A DNA stretch of 64,000 nt from an uncultured Campylobacter sp. Its GTDB lineage: Bacteria; Campylobacterota; Campylobacteria; Campylobacterales; Campylobacteraceae. Below the pieces are notes generated by a model that did no database searches, was not told where the DNA came from, and saw only the letters and a list, made by a program, of their open reading frames with translations. The position numbers were made by a program, and so were the translations under genes. The stretch lies in contig NZ_CALLWC010000032.1 of the NCBI RefSeq assembly GCF_938015785.1, positions 3,007 to 67,006 of the forward strand, read 5' to 3'. Every line of letters begins with the position of its first letter. Within the stretch, counting starts at the first letter, position 1. Shown piece by piece: positions 20,021 to 28,842 of the stretch.

Positions 20021-21178
20021 TCAAATTTCGCTCGCCTTTTTCAGCTTTTCGATGCCGAATTTTTCCCAAATCCTGCTTAAAGATCGATCCAAGCTCTGCT
20101 GCTTCTTATCGATCTCGCCAAAGAGCAGCGAGCCGCCCGATCTGCCGCTAAAATTTGAAAGATTTAGCGCTACGTGGATTATCTGCGCGCCTTTTTTCAC
20201 GTCGCAGAGCTCAAACAGCTCAAGCGCGGTCTCGCTCAGCAAATTTAAGCTAAACGCCCTATCCTGGCTGATCTGGTGCGAAAACTCCTCGCGCGATTTG
20301 TAGCGGATCTTTAGATCATACGTCGCAGGTTTTAGCCCCCTTGCGAGCACTTCGCCCGCTAAATGGCGCGCCAAAATTAAAATTTTACGCCGCAGCTCGT
20401 CCCGATCGGCGCACGGCGCGAAGCTGCGCCCAAAGCCGATACTTTTGCGCTCGCGCTTTGAGACGACCTCGCCCTCGTCCTCGCCGCTAAGGGCTGCGAA
20501 AATTTTCCTGCCGTTTGCGCCCATCTTTTCAAAAATTTCTCTGTGCCCTAGCGCGTCGCCGAAGCTTACGATGCCATATTTGCCGAGCGTTTTTTGCGCC
20601 GCTTTGCCGATGCCCGGGAATTTTGCCACAGGCACGGCGGACAGCTCGCGCGCGATTTGCGATTTTAGAATTTGTCGCACGCCGAAGGGCTTGGCAAGGC
20701 TCGTGGCGAGCTTTGCGATCAGTTTTGCTTCGCTAAGGCCTACGCTGCACGGAAGGCTAAAGCGGCGCATAATTTCGCTTTGCAAAAACGCCGCAAAGCT
20801 CAGTGCGTCCGCGTCGTATGCCGTGCCGCGTAAATTTAGAAAAAACTCGTCGATGCTAAATTTTTCGATCTCAGGCGTAAAGCTTAGCAAAAACTCATAA
20901 ATTTCGCGTGAAATTTTACAGTATTCGCCATGTCTGGCGCGCACCAAAATGAGCTGTGGGCACAGAGCAAGCGCCTGTTTTACGGGCTGAGCCGAGTGCA
21001 CGCCGTCCGCTCTGGCCTCGTAGCTCGCGCTTAAAATCACGCTGCCAAGCTCGCTCTTGCCGCCGAAAATCTCCTCGTCGCCGCCTCCGACGACTGCGAT
21101 CTTTTTGCCCGCAAGCGCGGGATCGGCAAGTCTCGCTACAGAGACAAAGAAGCTGTCCAAATCGATATGGGCTATCAA
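20021..21178 (-). CDS. dinB: DNA polymerase IV (Y family)
   Basis: A 385-residue translesion polymerase. The catalytic carboxylates are in MIAHIDLDSFFVSV (Asp 5 and Asp 7) and in KFSIDEFFLNL (Asp and Glu, about 105). SASYEAR and the helix-hairpin-helix region VAKFPGIGKAAQKTLGKYG (about 192-210) are typical. The ATG overlaps the ribBA stop by 4 bases, so translation is coupled. The family copies past damaged bases with low fidelity. Confidence 0.93.
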   Translation of the reverse strand: MIAHIDLDSFFVSVARLADPALAGKKIAVVGGGDEEIFGGKSELGSVILSASYEARADGVHSAQPVKQALALCPQLILVRARHGEYCKISREIYEFLLSFTPEIEKFSIDEFFLNLRGTAYDADALSFAAFLQSEIMRRFSLPCSVGLSEAKLIAKLATSLAKPFGVRQILKSQIARELSAVPVAKFPGIGKAAQKTLGKYGIVSFGDALGHREIFEKMGANGRKIFAALSGEDEGEVVSKRERKSIGFGRSFAPCADRDELRRKILILARHLAGEVLARGLKPATYDLKIRYKSREEFSHQISQDRAFSLNLLSETALELFELCDVKKGAQIIHVALNLSNFSGRSGGSLLFGEIDKKQQSLDRSLSRIWEKFGIEKLKKASEI

Positions 21179-22176
21179 ACTATGTCGATCCCAAAACCGC
21201 TAAGCCCCGCGTAGTCTTTCGGCTCGCTCTTGCTTAAAATTTTGATTTTTCTCACGCCCAGATGCGCTAAAATTTGCGCTCCGATGCCAAAGCTCTTAAA
21301 ATCGGCGCGATTTTGCGCGGATTTTAGCATCAAAAGCACGCCGCCCTCTTTGCGCAAAACGTCCAGATCGCGCATGAAATCGTTAAATTTCGTATCACTT
21401 AAAAATTCCAGATCGCTTGAAATTTTATGAAATTTCACGTTCGTCTGCGCGCTCTTTTCTGGCTCGCCGAAAATATAGGCGCGGTGCTCGTTGCCCTCGT
21501 GATCGCTCACGTCGTAAAATTTCGCCGCTTCGCCGCACAGCGCGCCGTCACGCAGCTCGCTAAATTTAACGAGAGTTTCGTGCTTTAGGCGGTACTGCAC
21601 GATCTGCGCGACCGAGATCATATTGATGTCGTGCTGCGCGCAGAATTTTTCCAGATCGTCCCTGCGCGCCATATCGCCGTCGTCTTTGACGATCTCGCAG
21701 ATCACGGCGCTTTGCGAAAGCCCAGCCAAGCGGCACAGATCCGTAGAGCCCTCGGTGTGGCCCGTGCGGGCGAGCACGCCGCCGCTTTTGGCGATTAGCG
21801 GGAAAATATGCCCCGGGCGGACGAAATCATCGGCGCGAGCGCCCACGCGCGACATCAGCTCGATCGTCATATTGCGCTCATACGCGCTTACGCCCGTCTT
21901 GGCGCCCTTCGCGTCGATCGTGACGGTAAATGCGGTCTCGTGGCTGGAGGTGTTTTTATCGACCATCAAATTTAGATCTAGCTGCTGCGCGATCTGCGGG
22001 CTAAGCGCCACGCACAACACTCCGCGAGCGTGCGTGATCGCAAAATTTACCTTCTGTGCGCTGCTAAAGGTGCTCGCAAACACCAAATCGCCTTCGTTCT
22101 CGCGATCGACGTCATCGACCATAACGAGCATTTTGCCGTTTTTCAGATCCTCGATCGCTTGCTCTACGCTAACCAT
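21175..22176 (-). CDS. ribB: DHBP synthase with degenerate GTP cyclohydrolase II-like domain
   Basis: A 333-residue protein. Residues 1-200 form 3,4-dihydroxy-2-butanone 4-phosphate synthase of riboflavin synthesis, with DDVDRENEGDLVFA (about 20-33), ITHARGVLCVAL and GHTEGSTDLCRLAGL. The C-terminal half is placed like GTP cyclohydrolase II, but the family's zinc-site cysteines (CxxGDxxxSxxCxC) are absent. Only the first activity is therefore supported. Databases often still name such proteins RibBA. Confidence 0.88.
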   Translation of the reverse strand: MVSVEQAIEDLKNGKMLVMVDDVDRENEGDLVFASTFSSAQKVNFAITHARGVLCVALSPQIAQQLDLNLMVDKNTSSHETAFTVTIDAKGAKTGVSAYERNMTIELMSRVGARADDFVRPGHIFPLIAKSGGVLARTGHTEGSTDLCRLAGLSQSAVICEIVKDDGDMARRDDLEKFCAQHDINMISVAQIVQYRLKHETLVKFSELRDGALCGEAAKFYDVSDHEGNEHRAYIFGEPEKSAQTNVKFHKISSDLEFLSDTKFNDFMRDLDVLRKEGGVLLMLKSAQNRADFKSFGIGAQILAHLGVRKIKILSKSEPKDYAGLSGFGIDIV

Positions 22177-22192
22177 TATCTCTCCTTTAAAT

Positions 22193-23029
22193 TTACGATA
22201 TTATCTTGCCGTTTTTATTCACGATCGTTTCGCGACCGTCTAGTATGATTTTGACGTAGTCGTCGCTTAAAACTTTCACGAGTTCTATCTCGTCGTAAAA
22301 TATCGGTTTTAAAATTTCATTTTCATCTTTATCTAAAAGCCCCCATTTATCGCCTTTTTTGACTTTAATGTATCCTTCGCAATATTTGATTTCGTCATAA
22401 TATCCGCACAAAGTATTGTCAAAATCCCAAGCAAGCTCGTATATACAAGAAACTACCTCTGTGCCCGTTTTATCGATAAAGCCCCATTTGCCGTCCTTTT
22501 CAATCTTTGCTAAGCCTTCGCAAAAACTCCCGGCCCGATCATATATGCAAGGAATAACTTCTTTGCCCGTTTCATCGATATATCCCCAATAACCGTTCTT
22601 TTTAACGTCCGCCAAGCCTTCGCGAAAAACGCCAACGTCATCATATATACAAGGAACGATCTCTTTGCCGGTTTTATCGATAAAACCCCAATAGCCGCTT
22701 TTTTGAACTTCCGCCAGTCCTTCCTCAAAATTATAAGCATCATCATATATACAAGAAATCACCTCTTTACCCATTTTATCGATCAAGCCGAATTTATCGT
22801 TCTTATTAACCCATGCTAAGCCCTCGCAAAACTCCTCGGCCCGATCATATATGCAAGGAATAACTTCTTTGCCCGTTTTATCGACGAAGCCGAATTTATC
22901 GTTCTTTCTAACGCATGCTAGGCCTTCGCTAAAATACGAAATGTCATCATAGATGCAAGAAGCTATCTCCTTTCCCGTTTTATCGATAAAGCCCCATTTA
23001 TCGTTCTTTTTAACCCATGCCGATACCAT
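22193..23029 (-). CDS. WG-repeat protein with recently amplified tandem repeats
   Basis: A 278-residue protein built from seven to eight units of 34 residues (102 bases), each of the form FIDKTGKEVIPCIYD followed by an EGLA and KNDKWG segment. These are WG (KWG) repeats, thought to mediate protein binding. There is no signal peptide. Repeats are very similar at the DNA level, and the words at 22531 and 22837 match at exactly 306 bases, three units apart. It sits 15 bases after the HIT gene and 16 before ribB on the same strand. Its function is unknown. Confidence 0.85.
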   Translation of the reverse strand: MVSAWVKKNDKWGFIDKTGKEIASCIYDDISYFSEGLACVRKNDKFGFVDKTGKEVIPCIYDRAEEFCEGLAWVNKNDKFGLIDKMGKEVISCIYDDAYNFEEGLAEVQKSGYWGFIDKTGKEIVPCIYDDVGVFREGLADVKKNGYWGYIDETGKEVIPCIYDRAGSFCEGLAKIEKDGKWGFIDKTGTEVVSCIYELAWDFDNTLCGYYDEIKYCEGYIKVKKGDKWGLLDKDENEILKPIFYDEIELVKVLSDDYVKIILDGRETIVNKNGKIIS

Positions 23030-23044
23030 CTCGATCTTCCGAAT

Positions 23045-23533
23045 TTAAATTTTAATCTCCGCGTAAGCCGCCTTTAGCTTCTCAAAAAGCGGGGCGAATG
23101 AAACGCCGTTTACGCGGACGTTTGCTATCGTCGTGATGAAATTCGTATCGCGCTGCCACCGCGGCACGAGATGATAGTGCACGTGCTCGGCTATGCCCGC
23201 ACCCGCGGCGGCGCCGAGGTTCATGCCGATATTTACGCCGTTTGCGCCCAGAGTGCGCTTTAAAATCCCCACTCCGGCGCGCACGTAGCGGCTCATCTCC
23301 GCCCACGCATCATCGCTAAGAGACTCGATATTATCGACATGCTCGTAGGGTATGACCATAAACGCGCCCGGGCTGTAGGGGTAGAGGTTCATCACCCCAA
23401 AGCAGTGCCGCGCGCGAAAAAGCACGCCGTTGCGATCGTCGAACGCCGCATCCGCCGCCGCGTCGCAGAAGGGACAGCCGCTTCTTTTTTCGGTAAAATA
23501 CTCGCTTCGCCAAGGGGCGCAAAGATAGTCCAT
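23045..23533 (-). CDS. HIT-family nucleotide hydrolase
   Basis: A 162-residue histidine-triad protein with the catalytic triad in EHVHYHLVPRW (about 131-141) and the upstream conserved PYSPGAFMVIPYEHV. A pair CPFC near the N terminus may bind zinc. The start chosen is the ATG at 23533, preceded by AAAGGAAAAGAG; the ATG eight codons earlier lacks a ribosome site. HIT proteins hydrolyse nucleotide phosphoramidates or dinucleotides. HIT near trpC matches C. jejuni as I recall. Confidence 0.9.
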   Translation of the reverse strand: MDYLCAPWRSEYFTEKRSGCPFCDAAADAAFDDRNGVLFRARHCFGVMNLYPYSPGAFMVIPYEHVDNIESLSDDAWAEMSRYVRAGVGILKRTLGANGVNIGMNLGAAAGAGIAEHVHYHLVPRWQRDTNFITTIANVRVNGVSFAPLFEKLKAAYAEIKI

Positions 23534-23569
23534 CTCTTTTCCTTTCCGAAATTCCAAAATTCTATGGAA

Positions 23570-24622
23570 TTTTAAAATTTGCGTTTCGCAAAATTCTATG
23601 AAATTTGGAATTTAAAACTTCTAAATTTCATAGAATTTTAAATTTACGCGACCCGCACTGCTCGCACGACGCGGAGTTATGCGCGCGACAGGGCGCGACA
23701 TGCTTTGCAATCGCGGGGCGCTTCGGCGCAATACGCACTCTGCGGATCGAAGCCCGCGGCGGGCATTGGTGCGCATTTGACGGACACTCATCGCGCGGCA
23801 AACATAGCGTCTAATCCGCTCCACAGCCGTTCGCACAGCGTGCGATAACAAGCTCGCGATGCCAAAGCGCACGTACGCCTACACGACTGCGATATCGAAT
23901 CTACACGGTCGTTTGCGCGGCGCATTATAACAAAACTTTGACGCACTCGCAGGCACGGTACGCGGTGCCAAACCTGCGCCGCAATCACCGTCGCGACACG
24001 CGGTAAAATTTAACGCGGCGCGATCACGGCATAGCTACGGCTCAATCGCGGCGTATCGCAGGATATCGCAACCCTAGCCCCTACGCCGTCTGCTTTTGTA
24101 GTAGCCCGCTTTGCGCAGTTATCGTACGCGCAGCTCCTCTGGGCGGCTTAGGTCGCGAGCTGCGATTAAATTTACGGCGCCGTACAATCGCCAAAACTGA
24201 GCTTGGGTAGTACGCTAGGTATGCAAGGCGCTACGATAGACGCGCAATTCTCGGCGCTCAATGCTACAAGCGCAACCCCACGCGTGAAGCTTCGCAAACG
24301 TAAAGCTAAATTTAAACCCGCGCTTTTGCACCAGCTCGTGATGCGACGGAAAGTTATACAAACGAAAGGCGTAAATTTAAACCTCGCTCCGCAGCCGCTC
24401 GCGCAGCGCGTGATAATAAACTCACGACGCCAAAGCACAGCGTGAACGCTTACGCAGCGCGCGATATTAGATCGCGTCGCAACCGCTAAATTTAAAGAAA
24501 TGCTAAATTTTAAAGTCAGCCGAATTTTACGAATTTTAAAATTTACCGCCTTAAAATTTCGCTCTCTTTGCTAAATTTAACTTCTCGTTCCGATCTGATC
24601 TTGCGCGATCAAACAAGCGGGT
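23570..24622. other. About 1 kb gene-free stretch with diverged internal repeats
   Basis: No credible gene. Ends are RAATTY-rich, while 23640-24480 is GC-rich. An approximately 85-base segment near 23818-23900 recurs, diverged, near 24388-24470; both share CGCTCC-CAGCCG, a central GCCAAAGC and a GCGATAT end. A weaker third copy seems to lie near 23915-23960. The reverse-strand translations share an Arg- and Cys-rich pattern. This may be decayed duplicated coding DNA or a non-coding repeat family. Confidence 0.45.
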
Positions 24623-25423
24623 TTAAATTTCGCCACCCGCGCCGAGCTTTATCTCGCGCAGTGCCGTGCCGACGTCATTTTGGCGCATAAAATGCTCGCC
24701 GATCAAAAACGCATCGACGCCCGCTTCGTGCAAGCTTAAAAGCTGCTCGTGCGAGTGTAGGCCGCTTTCGGCGACGATGATCTTACCGTTTGGAATCAGC
24801 GGGATTAGCCGCTCGCTCAGGCTCGTATCGACCTCGAAAGTCTCTAAATTTCGATGGTTGATGCCGATAATATCAGCGCCTGCGAAGACCGCCTTTTTCA
24901 GATCGTCCTTATCGTGGATCTCGCACAGCGCCTCAAGTCCCAGCCTGCGGGCAAACTCGAGCAGCTCTTTTAGCTGTTTGCCTTCCAGAGCTTTGGCGAT
25001 CAGCAGGATAAAATCCGCGCCGTAAACCAGCGCCTCGAGAACCTGATAGCGATCGACGATGAAATCCTTGCGCAAAATGGGTATGCGGGTATAGCGGCGG
25101 ATCTGCGGGATGAACTCGATGTCGCCTCTGAAATAATGCGGCTCGGTTAGCACCGAAAAGGCGCTTGCGCCTGCATTTTCGTACTCCACGGCAAGGCTTA
25201 GCGGCTCAAAATCCTCGCGGATGATCCCCTTGCTCGGGCTTGCCTTTTTGATCTCGGCGATGATGCGAAGCGGGTTCTTCTCGTCGCTTCTAAGCGCGCT
25301 TATGACGTCACGCGGCTCATAGGGATTGGCGCTTAGCGAGCGGCCGAGCAGATCCTCGGGCAGCTTTTCTTTGCGAAGCGCGAGATCCTCGCGAATGCGT
25401 TTTAAAATTTCGTCTAAAATCAT
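24623..25423 (-). CDS. trpC: Indole-3-glycerol phosphate synthase
   Basis: A 266-residue TIM-barrel enzyme of tryptophan synthesis that cyclises CdRP to indole-3-glycerol phosphate. Conserved blocks are [19 protein letters not shown] (catalytic Lys, about 54-72), [26 protein letters not shown] (Lys of RKDF), [13 protein letters not shown] and [12 protein letters not shown]. Length is standard. It stands 2 bases after the TPR gene in a five-gene minus-strand block. No other trp gene is in this window. Confidence 0.96.
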   Translation of the reverse strand: MILDEILKRIREDLALRKEKLPEDLLGRSLSANPYEPRDVISALRSDEKNPLRIIAEIKKASPSKGIIREDFEPLSLAVEYENAGASAFSVLTEPHYFRGDIEFIPQIRRYTRIPILRKDFIVDRYQVLEALVYGADFILLIAKALEGKQLKELLEFARRLGLEALCEIHDKDDLKKAVFAGADIIGINHRNLETFEVDTSLSERLIPLIPNGKIIVAESGLHSHEQLLSLHEAGVDAFLIGEHFMRQNDVGTALREIKLGAGGEI

Positions 25424-25425
25424 CG

Positions 25426-27270
25426 CTACTGCCTTGGCGTCTGGATTTTAGAGCCGGTAGGCTCTTTCGACGTAGAATTCTGCTCTGGCATAAAATCCTG
25501 CCTCGATACGGAATTTTGTCTTGACGAGGCAGAATTCTGCGCGGCGGAATTTATGGGCGTTGCAAAATTTTCAGACGCCGCGGAATTTGGTGTCTGATTT
25601 TGAACTGCGGAATTTGCAGACCCAGCAGAATTTTGCGAAGCGGAGTCTTTTGGCGTTAAATCACGCGTTGCAGCGGAGCTCGGACGCGCGGAATCTAACG
25701 CAGAGCTTTCGGGCGCCGTAGATTTTATGGAATTAGGCGAAGGGGTTTTTGTTGCCGGGCTTTGCGGCGCCTGATCTTTCGGCGCGGAGCCTTTTATCGT
25801 AGTGGGGTTTTGCGATATAGAATTCTGCGGCGCTACACCTGTGCCAGCGGCGCACGCATCGATCGCCTCTAAATGCTCTTTGCCTTCGGGGGAATTAAAA
25901 AATTCTGCGTCTTTGATCTTAGCCATTTCATTTTTAGCCTTGTCGCACTCGCCAAGCTTGTAGTATCCCCAAGCAAGCGAGTCCAGATAATACGGTGAGT
26001 CGGGGTCTTTTTGTAGAGCGCGGCGGACGAGCTCGATCCCCTTGCGAACGTCCAAATCGTGATCTATTAGGATGTAGCCGTAATAGTTTAGATGCACGGG
26101 GTCTTTAAGCTGCGGCGCAATATTTTCAAATTTTGCCACTACACTAGATAGGGTCTTGGCGTCCACGTTTTTGCCCGCACTTTCATATTCGTAGATCGCT
26201 TCGATCGCCAAAAAGTCGTAATTTTTAGTCTTCATAAACTCATCGCGTGCCATTTTAATCGCGGTTTTATAGTCTTTTTTATGCGCGTAGGCATCGATTA
26301 GAAGCTCGCGCTTGTAGTCGTATTTCTTCAAAAGCTCGATTATTTTATCAAAGTCGTTTGAGTAGTAATAAATCGCTATCATATCGTCTAAGAATTTATT
26401 ATCCCCTTTAGCTTCATACAGCACTTCATCGATCTTAGCGACATCTAAATAGCGTTTATTCGCACGATACACATCAGCTAGCAGCTCGCACGCCATACCC
26501 TGGGCACAGCCATAGATGCGCCTGTGCGTCTCTATGATGCGGATCGCTCCATCCGAATCATCGAGTTTATTTAGCAGCACGTCGCATAATCTGATGAGAT
26601 TTTCGTCAGTTTTGTCTAGCTCATAGGCTTTTTCGAAGTAGGTTTTGGCTAAAGTAAAATTCTCCATCGCATAATATGTCGCTGCTAAGATCGCGTAACT
26701 ACGCGAAACGGGATCTACGGTGACTAGCTTAAGAGCAGCGGTATTGGCATTTAGATTATCTTTAATGCCTAAGTAGTAGCCGATTTTTACTCGCAGATAC
26801 TCGGAGTCTGAGCTTAGGCTTTTTTCGCCGAGCTTTAAATAGCGCGCCGTATTTTTACGATCTTTGATCGCAAAAGCAGTCTTTAGCGCTTCTAGCAGAT
26901 AAACGGACGAGCCCGTTTTATTGTATGCCTTTTCGTATAAAAACATCGATGCGACGGGATCTTTATGCAGTAGCTCCAAAGCTGTAAGCAAATCGAAATT
27001 TAGCTCGGCGTCTTCTTGCGCTCGCATCGCGTGGTTTAGCTTTTCTTTGGTTATACTTTTAGCGCTTACGCCGCGATTTATCAAGCTCTTTTTAATTGCA
27101 TCTTTTGCACCGTTTTTTGTGCCAATGCTGGAATTCTTATCAGACGCCTTTTTATCCGTAACGGACTGCTTCGCTGCTGCAGCATTCGCCCCCCTCTCCG
27201 CGCTTAGATACTGTGGCGCTAAAATCATCGCCGCGATTAAAATTCCGCTTAAAACCTTACCCCGATACAT
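25426..27270 (-). CDS. Exported TPR protein with RAATTY-array tail
   Basis: A 614-residue protein. A signal peptide (residues 1-24, ending YLSA) is followed by repeated helix pairs of TPR type (for example [60 protein letters not shown]). Residues from about 480 are a low-complexity tail rich in QNS, ENF, NSA and Pro/Ser. Probably a periplasmic or outer-membrane-associated scaffold. It overlaps the YkgJ gene by 22 bases. The position next to trpC matches a C. jejuni lipoprotein as I recall; whether this copy is lipidated is unclear. Confidence 0.82.
   Translation of the reverse strand: MYRGKVLSGILIAAMILAPQYLSAERGANAAAAKQSVTDKKASDKNSSIGTKNGAKDAIKKSLINRGVSAKSITKEKLNHAMRAQEDAELNFDLLTALELLHKDPVASMFLYEKAYNKTGSSVYLLEALKTAFAIKDRKNTARYLKLGEKSLSSDSEYLRVKIGYYLGIKDNLNANTAALKLVTVDPVSRSYAILAATYYAMENFTLAKTYFEKAYELDKTDENLIRLCDVLLNKLDDSDGAIRIIETHRRIYGCAQGMACELLADVYRANKRYLDVAKIDEVLYEAKGDNKFLDDMIAIYYYSNDFDKIIELLKKYDYKRELLIDAYAHKKDYKTAIKMARDEFMKTKNYDFLAIEAIYEYESAGKNVDAKTLSSVVAKFENIAPQLKDPVHLNYYGYILIDHDLDVRKGIELVRRALQKDPDSPYYLDSLAWGYYKLGECDKAKNEMAKIKDAEFFNSPEGKEHLEAIDACAAGTGVAPQNSISQNPTTIKGSAPKDQAPQSPATKTPSPNSIKSTAPESSALDSARPSSAATRDLTPKDSASQNSAGSANSAVQNQTPNSAASENFATPINSAAQNSASSRQNSVSRQDFMPEQNSTSKEPTGSKIQTPRQ
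25440..25850. repeat. RAATTY array coding the TPR protein tail
   Basis: GAATTC, GAATTT and AAATTT words recur every few tens of bases and read as QNS, ENF and NSA in the coding strand (Asn phase). Upstream TPR-coding DNA has few such words. Confidence 0.65.
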
Positions 27271-27608
27271 TCTTCCTCCAATTCTTTAGTATGCGTTTTA
27301 AAATATTCCCAAAACGGAAAGCTGCGGCACTGCTTCGGACGCAGCTCGTAAATCCCGCAGTTGCGCTGCGCCTCGTCAAAAAATACGCACGCCAAACCGC
27401 CTTCAAAGGGCTTTTCTTTTACGCTAAATCTAGCGCCTATCTTGTCCAAATACGTCCTTTTAAGCTCCGCGGGCGAAATTTCAAATTTTACCGCAAGTGC
27501 CGCAATCTCACTCTCATCTATCCAGATATAGCCGCTCTCTCCCGTGCAGCACTTACCGCCGCAGCGCTCGCACGCGCTTGCATCGAAGCTGAAGCCGAAC
27601 TCACTCAT
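27249..27608 (-). CDS. YkgJ-family cysteine-cluster protein
   Basis: A 119-residue protein with an N-terminal cysteine cluster CERCGGKCC (about 13-21), a later CGIYELRPKQCRSFPFW and the C-terminal ECIGVRF. This spacing is typical of the YkgJ family, thought to bind zinc or an iron-sulfur cluster; the biochemical role is unknown. It overlaps the methyltransferase gene by 8 bases and the TPR gene by 22, so these are translationally coupled. Confidence 0.85.
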   Translation of the reverse strand: MSEFGFSFDASACERCGGKCCTGESGYIWIDESEIAALAVKFEISPAELKRTYLDKIGARFSVKEKPFEGGLACVFFDEAQRNCGIYELRPKQCRSFPFWEYFKTHTKELEEECIGVRF

Positions 27609-28842
27609 AATCCACGCTCGTTAAATCCGCGCTTTTGTAGATCGCGTGGGCTTGTGCGGTGCGCTTTCCGTGCGCACTAGCATAGATCGGAATGGTGATC
27701 TCACAGGGCGAGCGCGAGTTCTTACGAGCTTGCAAAAGCGAGAGCTTAGCGGGCTTTGAAATGTCAGGATAGACAAAACCAAGCCTCGTCAAATTTAGCC
27801 TAAACTCGCCTAAAAGCTCGCAAATTTTAGCTAGCTTGCCCGCCTCATAGCAAAAAATAAGCGTACCGCCAGGCTTAAGATGAGCATTCGCAGATCGCAC
27901 GAAATCCCGTAGGCTAAGGCTTGCTGCGCTCTTACTAAGCGCCATATGAGGCTCTTTGCTAAGCGAAATGCGCTCTCGATAAAAAGGCGGATTTGAGACG
28001 ATAAAGTCAAAACGCTTTTTGCTTTTAAACTCCGCGAAATCCGCGTGCAAAATCTCGGCAGGTAGATCGTTTTGCAAAGAATTTAGCCTTAAGATTTCTA
28101 AATTTCGCTCTTGAATTTCTAGCAAGCTTAGATTGATGCTTTTAAAATCGCGTTTTAGCAAAAGCCCTAAAATTCCACATCCTGCGCCCACATCCAGCAC
28201 GTCGCCGTATATCGCTCGCGGATTTAGCGCGCTTTTTAAACTACGCTCATCGCAAACTGCAAACCAGTCGTCACGCAAGCACTCCGCAGCAAAATCCTCG
28301 CTCGCTTTGGCGTCTTTAAATTTGCTCGCGAAATCTTTATCGTGCGTCTTTTGAGATTCTAAAGACTGCGCGATTTGCTCATCACAAAATTTAAAATTTT
28401 CACCGCTTGCAATGTCAGGCTTTAAAGCATGCCAGGCTTCGTCGTTTTGAAAATCTGAATTTTTGCAGCGCTCGCTTTGAAATTTCGCCCGAAGTCCCGC
28501 TTCAAATTCCTTTTTAAATTCCGCCTGAAGTTCAGCGCAGCCCTTACTTCCAAAATCGCGATCATTCCCCACGCTATGGTTAGCGGCATACGACTCTTCT
28601 TTGCTAAAAGCGCAATCCTCGGCGCAAAATTCCGCTTCGCTGCCTGCGAAATCCGCAGAGCAAAATTTTGCATTAAAGCTCCTATCTGCTACGCCTTTAA
28701 ATTCCGCGCCACAGCCCAGCGCCCAAGAGCCATTTTGCGATGCTGCGTCAGCTTTACGCACGCCTGAGCTTCTTATAAAATTCCACAAAAAAATCGTATC
28801 GCTCGTGTAGCGATAACCTTTTTTCGGCTGATAAAGCCTCAT
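27601..28842 (-). CDS. TrmN6-like SAM methyltransferase interrupted by a RAATTY-array insert
   Basis: A 413-residue protein; relatives are about 230-250 residues. It starts with the conserved MRLYQPKKGYRYTSDTIFLW (1-20). The SAM-binding motif DVGAGCGILG (about 213) and the N6-adenine methylase motif NPPFY (about 285) are intact, as is the C-terminal domain. Between residues about 27 and 205 lies low-complexity sequence rich in AEF, AKF and KEF. The family methylates A37 of tRNA1(Val); that substrate is inferred. Start and stop overlap both neighbours by 4 to 8 bases. Confidence 0.82.
   Translation of the reverse strand: MRLYQPKKGYRYTSDTIFLWNFIRSSGVRKADAASQNGSWALGCGAEFKGVADRSFNAKFCSADFAGSEAEFCAEDCAFSKEESYAANHSVGNDRDFGSKGCAELQAEFKKEFEAGLRAKFQSERCKNSDFQNDEAWHALKPDIASGENFKFCDEQIAQSLESQKTHDKDFASKFKDAKASEDFAAECLRDDWFAVCDERSLKSALNPRAIYGDVLDVGAGCGILGLLLKRDFKSINLSLLEIQERNLEILRLNSLQNDLPAEILHADFAEFKSKKRFDFIVSNPPFYRERISLSKEPHMALSKSAASLSLRDFVRSANAHLKPGGTLIFCYEAGKLAKICELLGEFRLNLTRLGFVYPDISKPAKLSLLQARKNSRSPCEITIPIYASAHGKRTAQAHAIYKSADLTSVDYE
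28230..28765. repeat. RAATTY array inserted in the methyltransferase gene
   Basis: Repeats of GAATTT, AAATTT and AAATTC (for example AAATTC at 28627) are read here in the phase GAA-TTT or AAA-TTT, giving Glu-Phe and Lys-Phe pairs. This phase differs from the Asn phase in priA and ybeY. The insert splits the N-terminal segment from the SAM-binding motif. Confidence 0.7.

Noticed and set aside
22193..23029. CRISPR-like regular repeats
   Set aside because: The 102-base units form one continuous reading frame of WG repeats, with no spacers.
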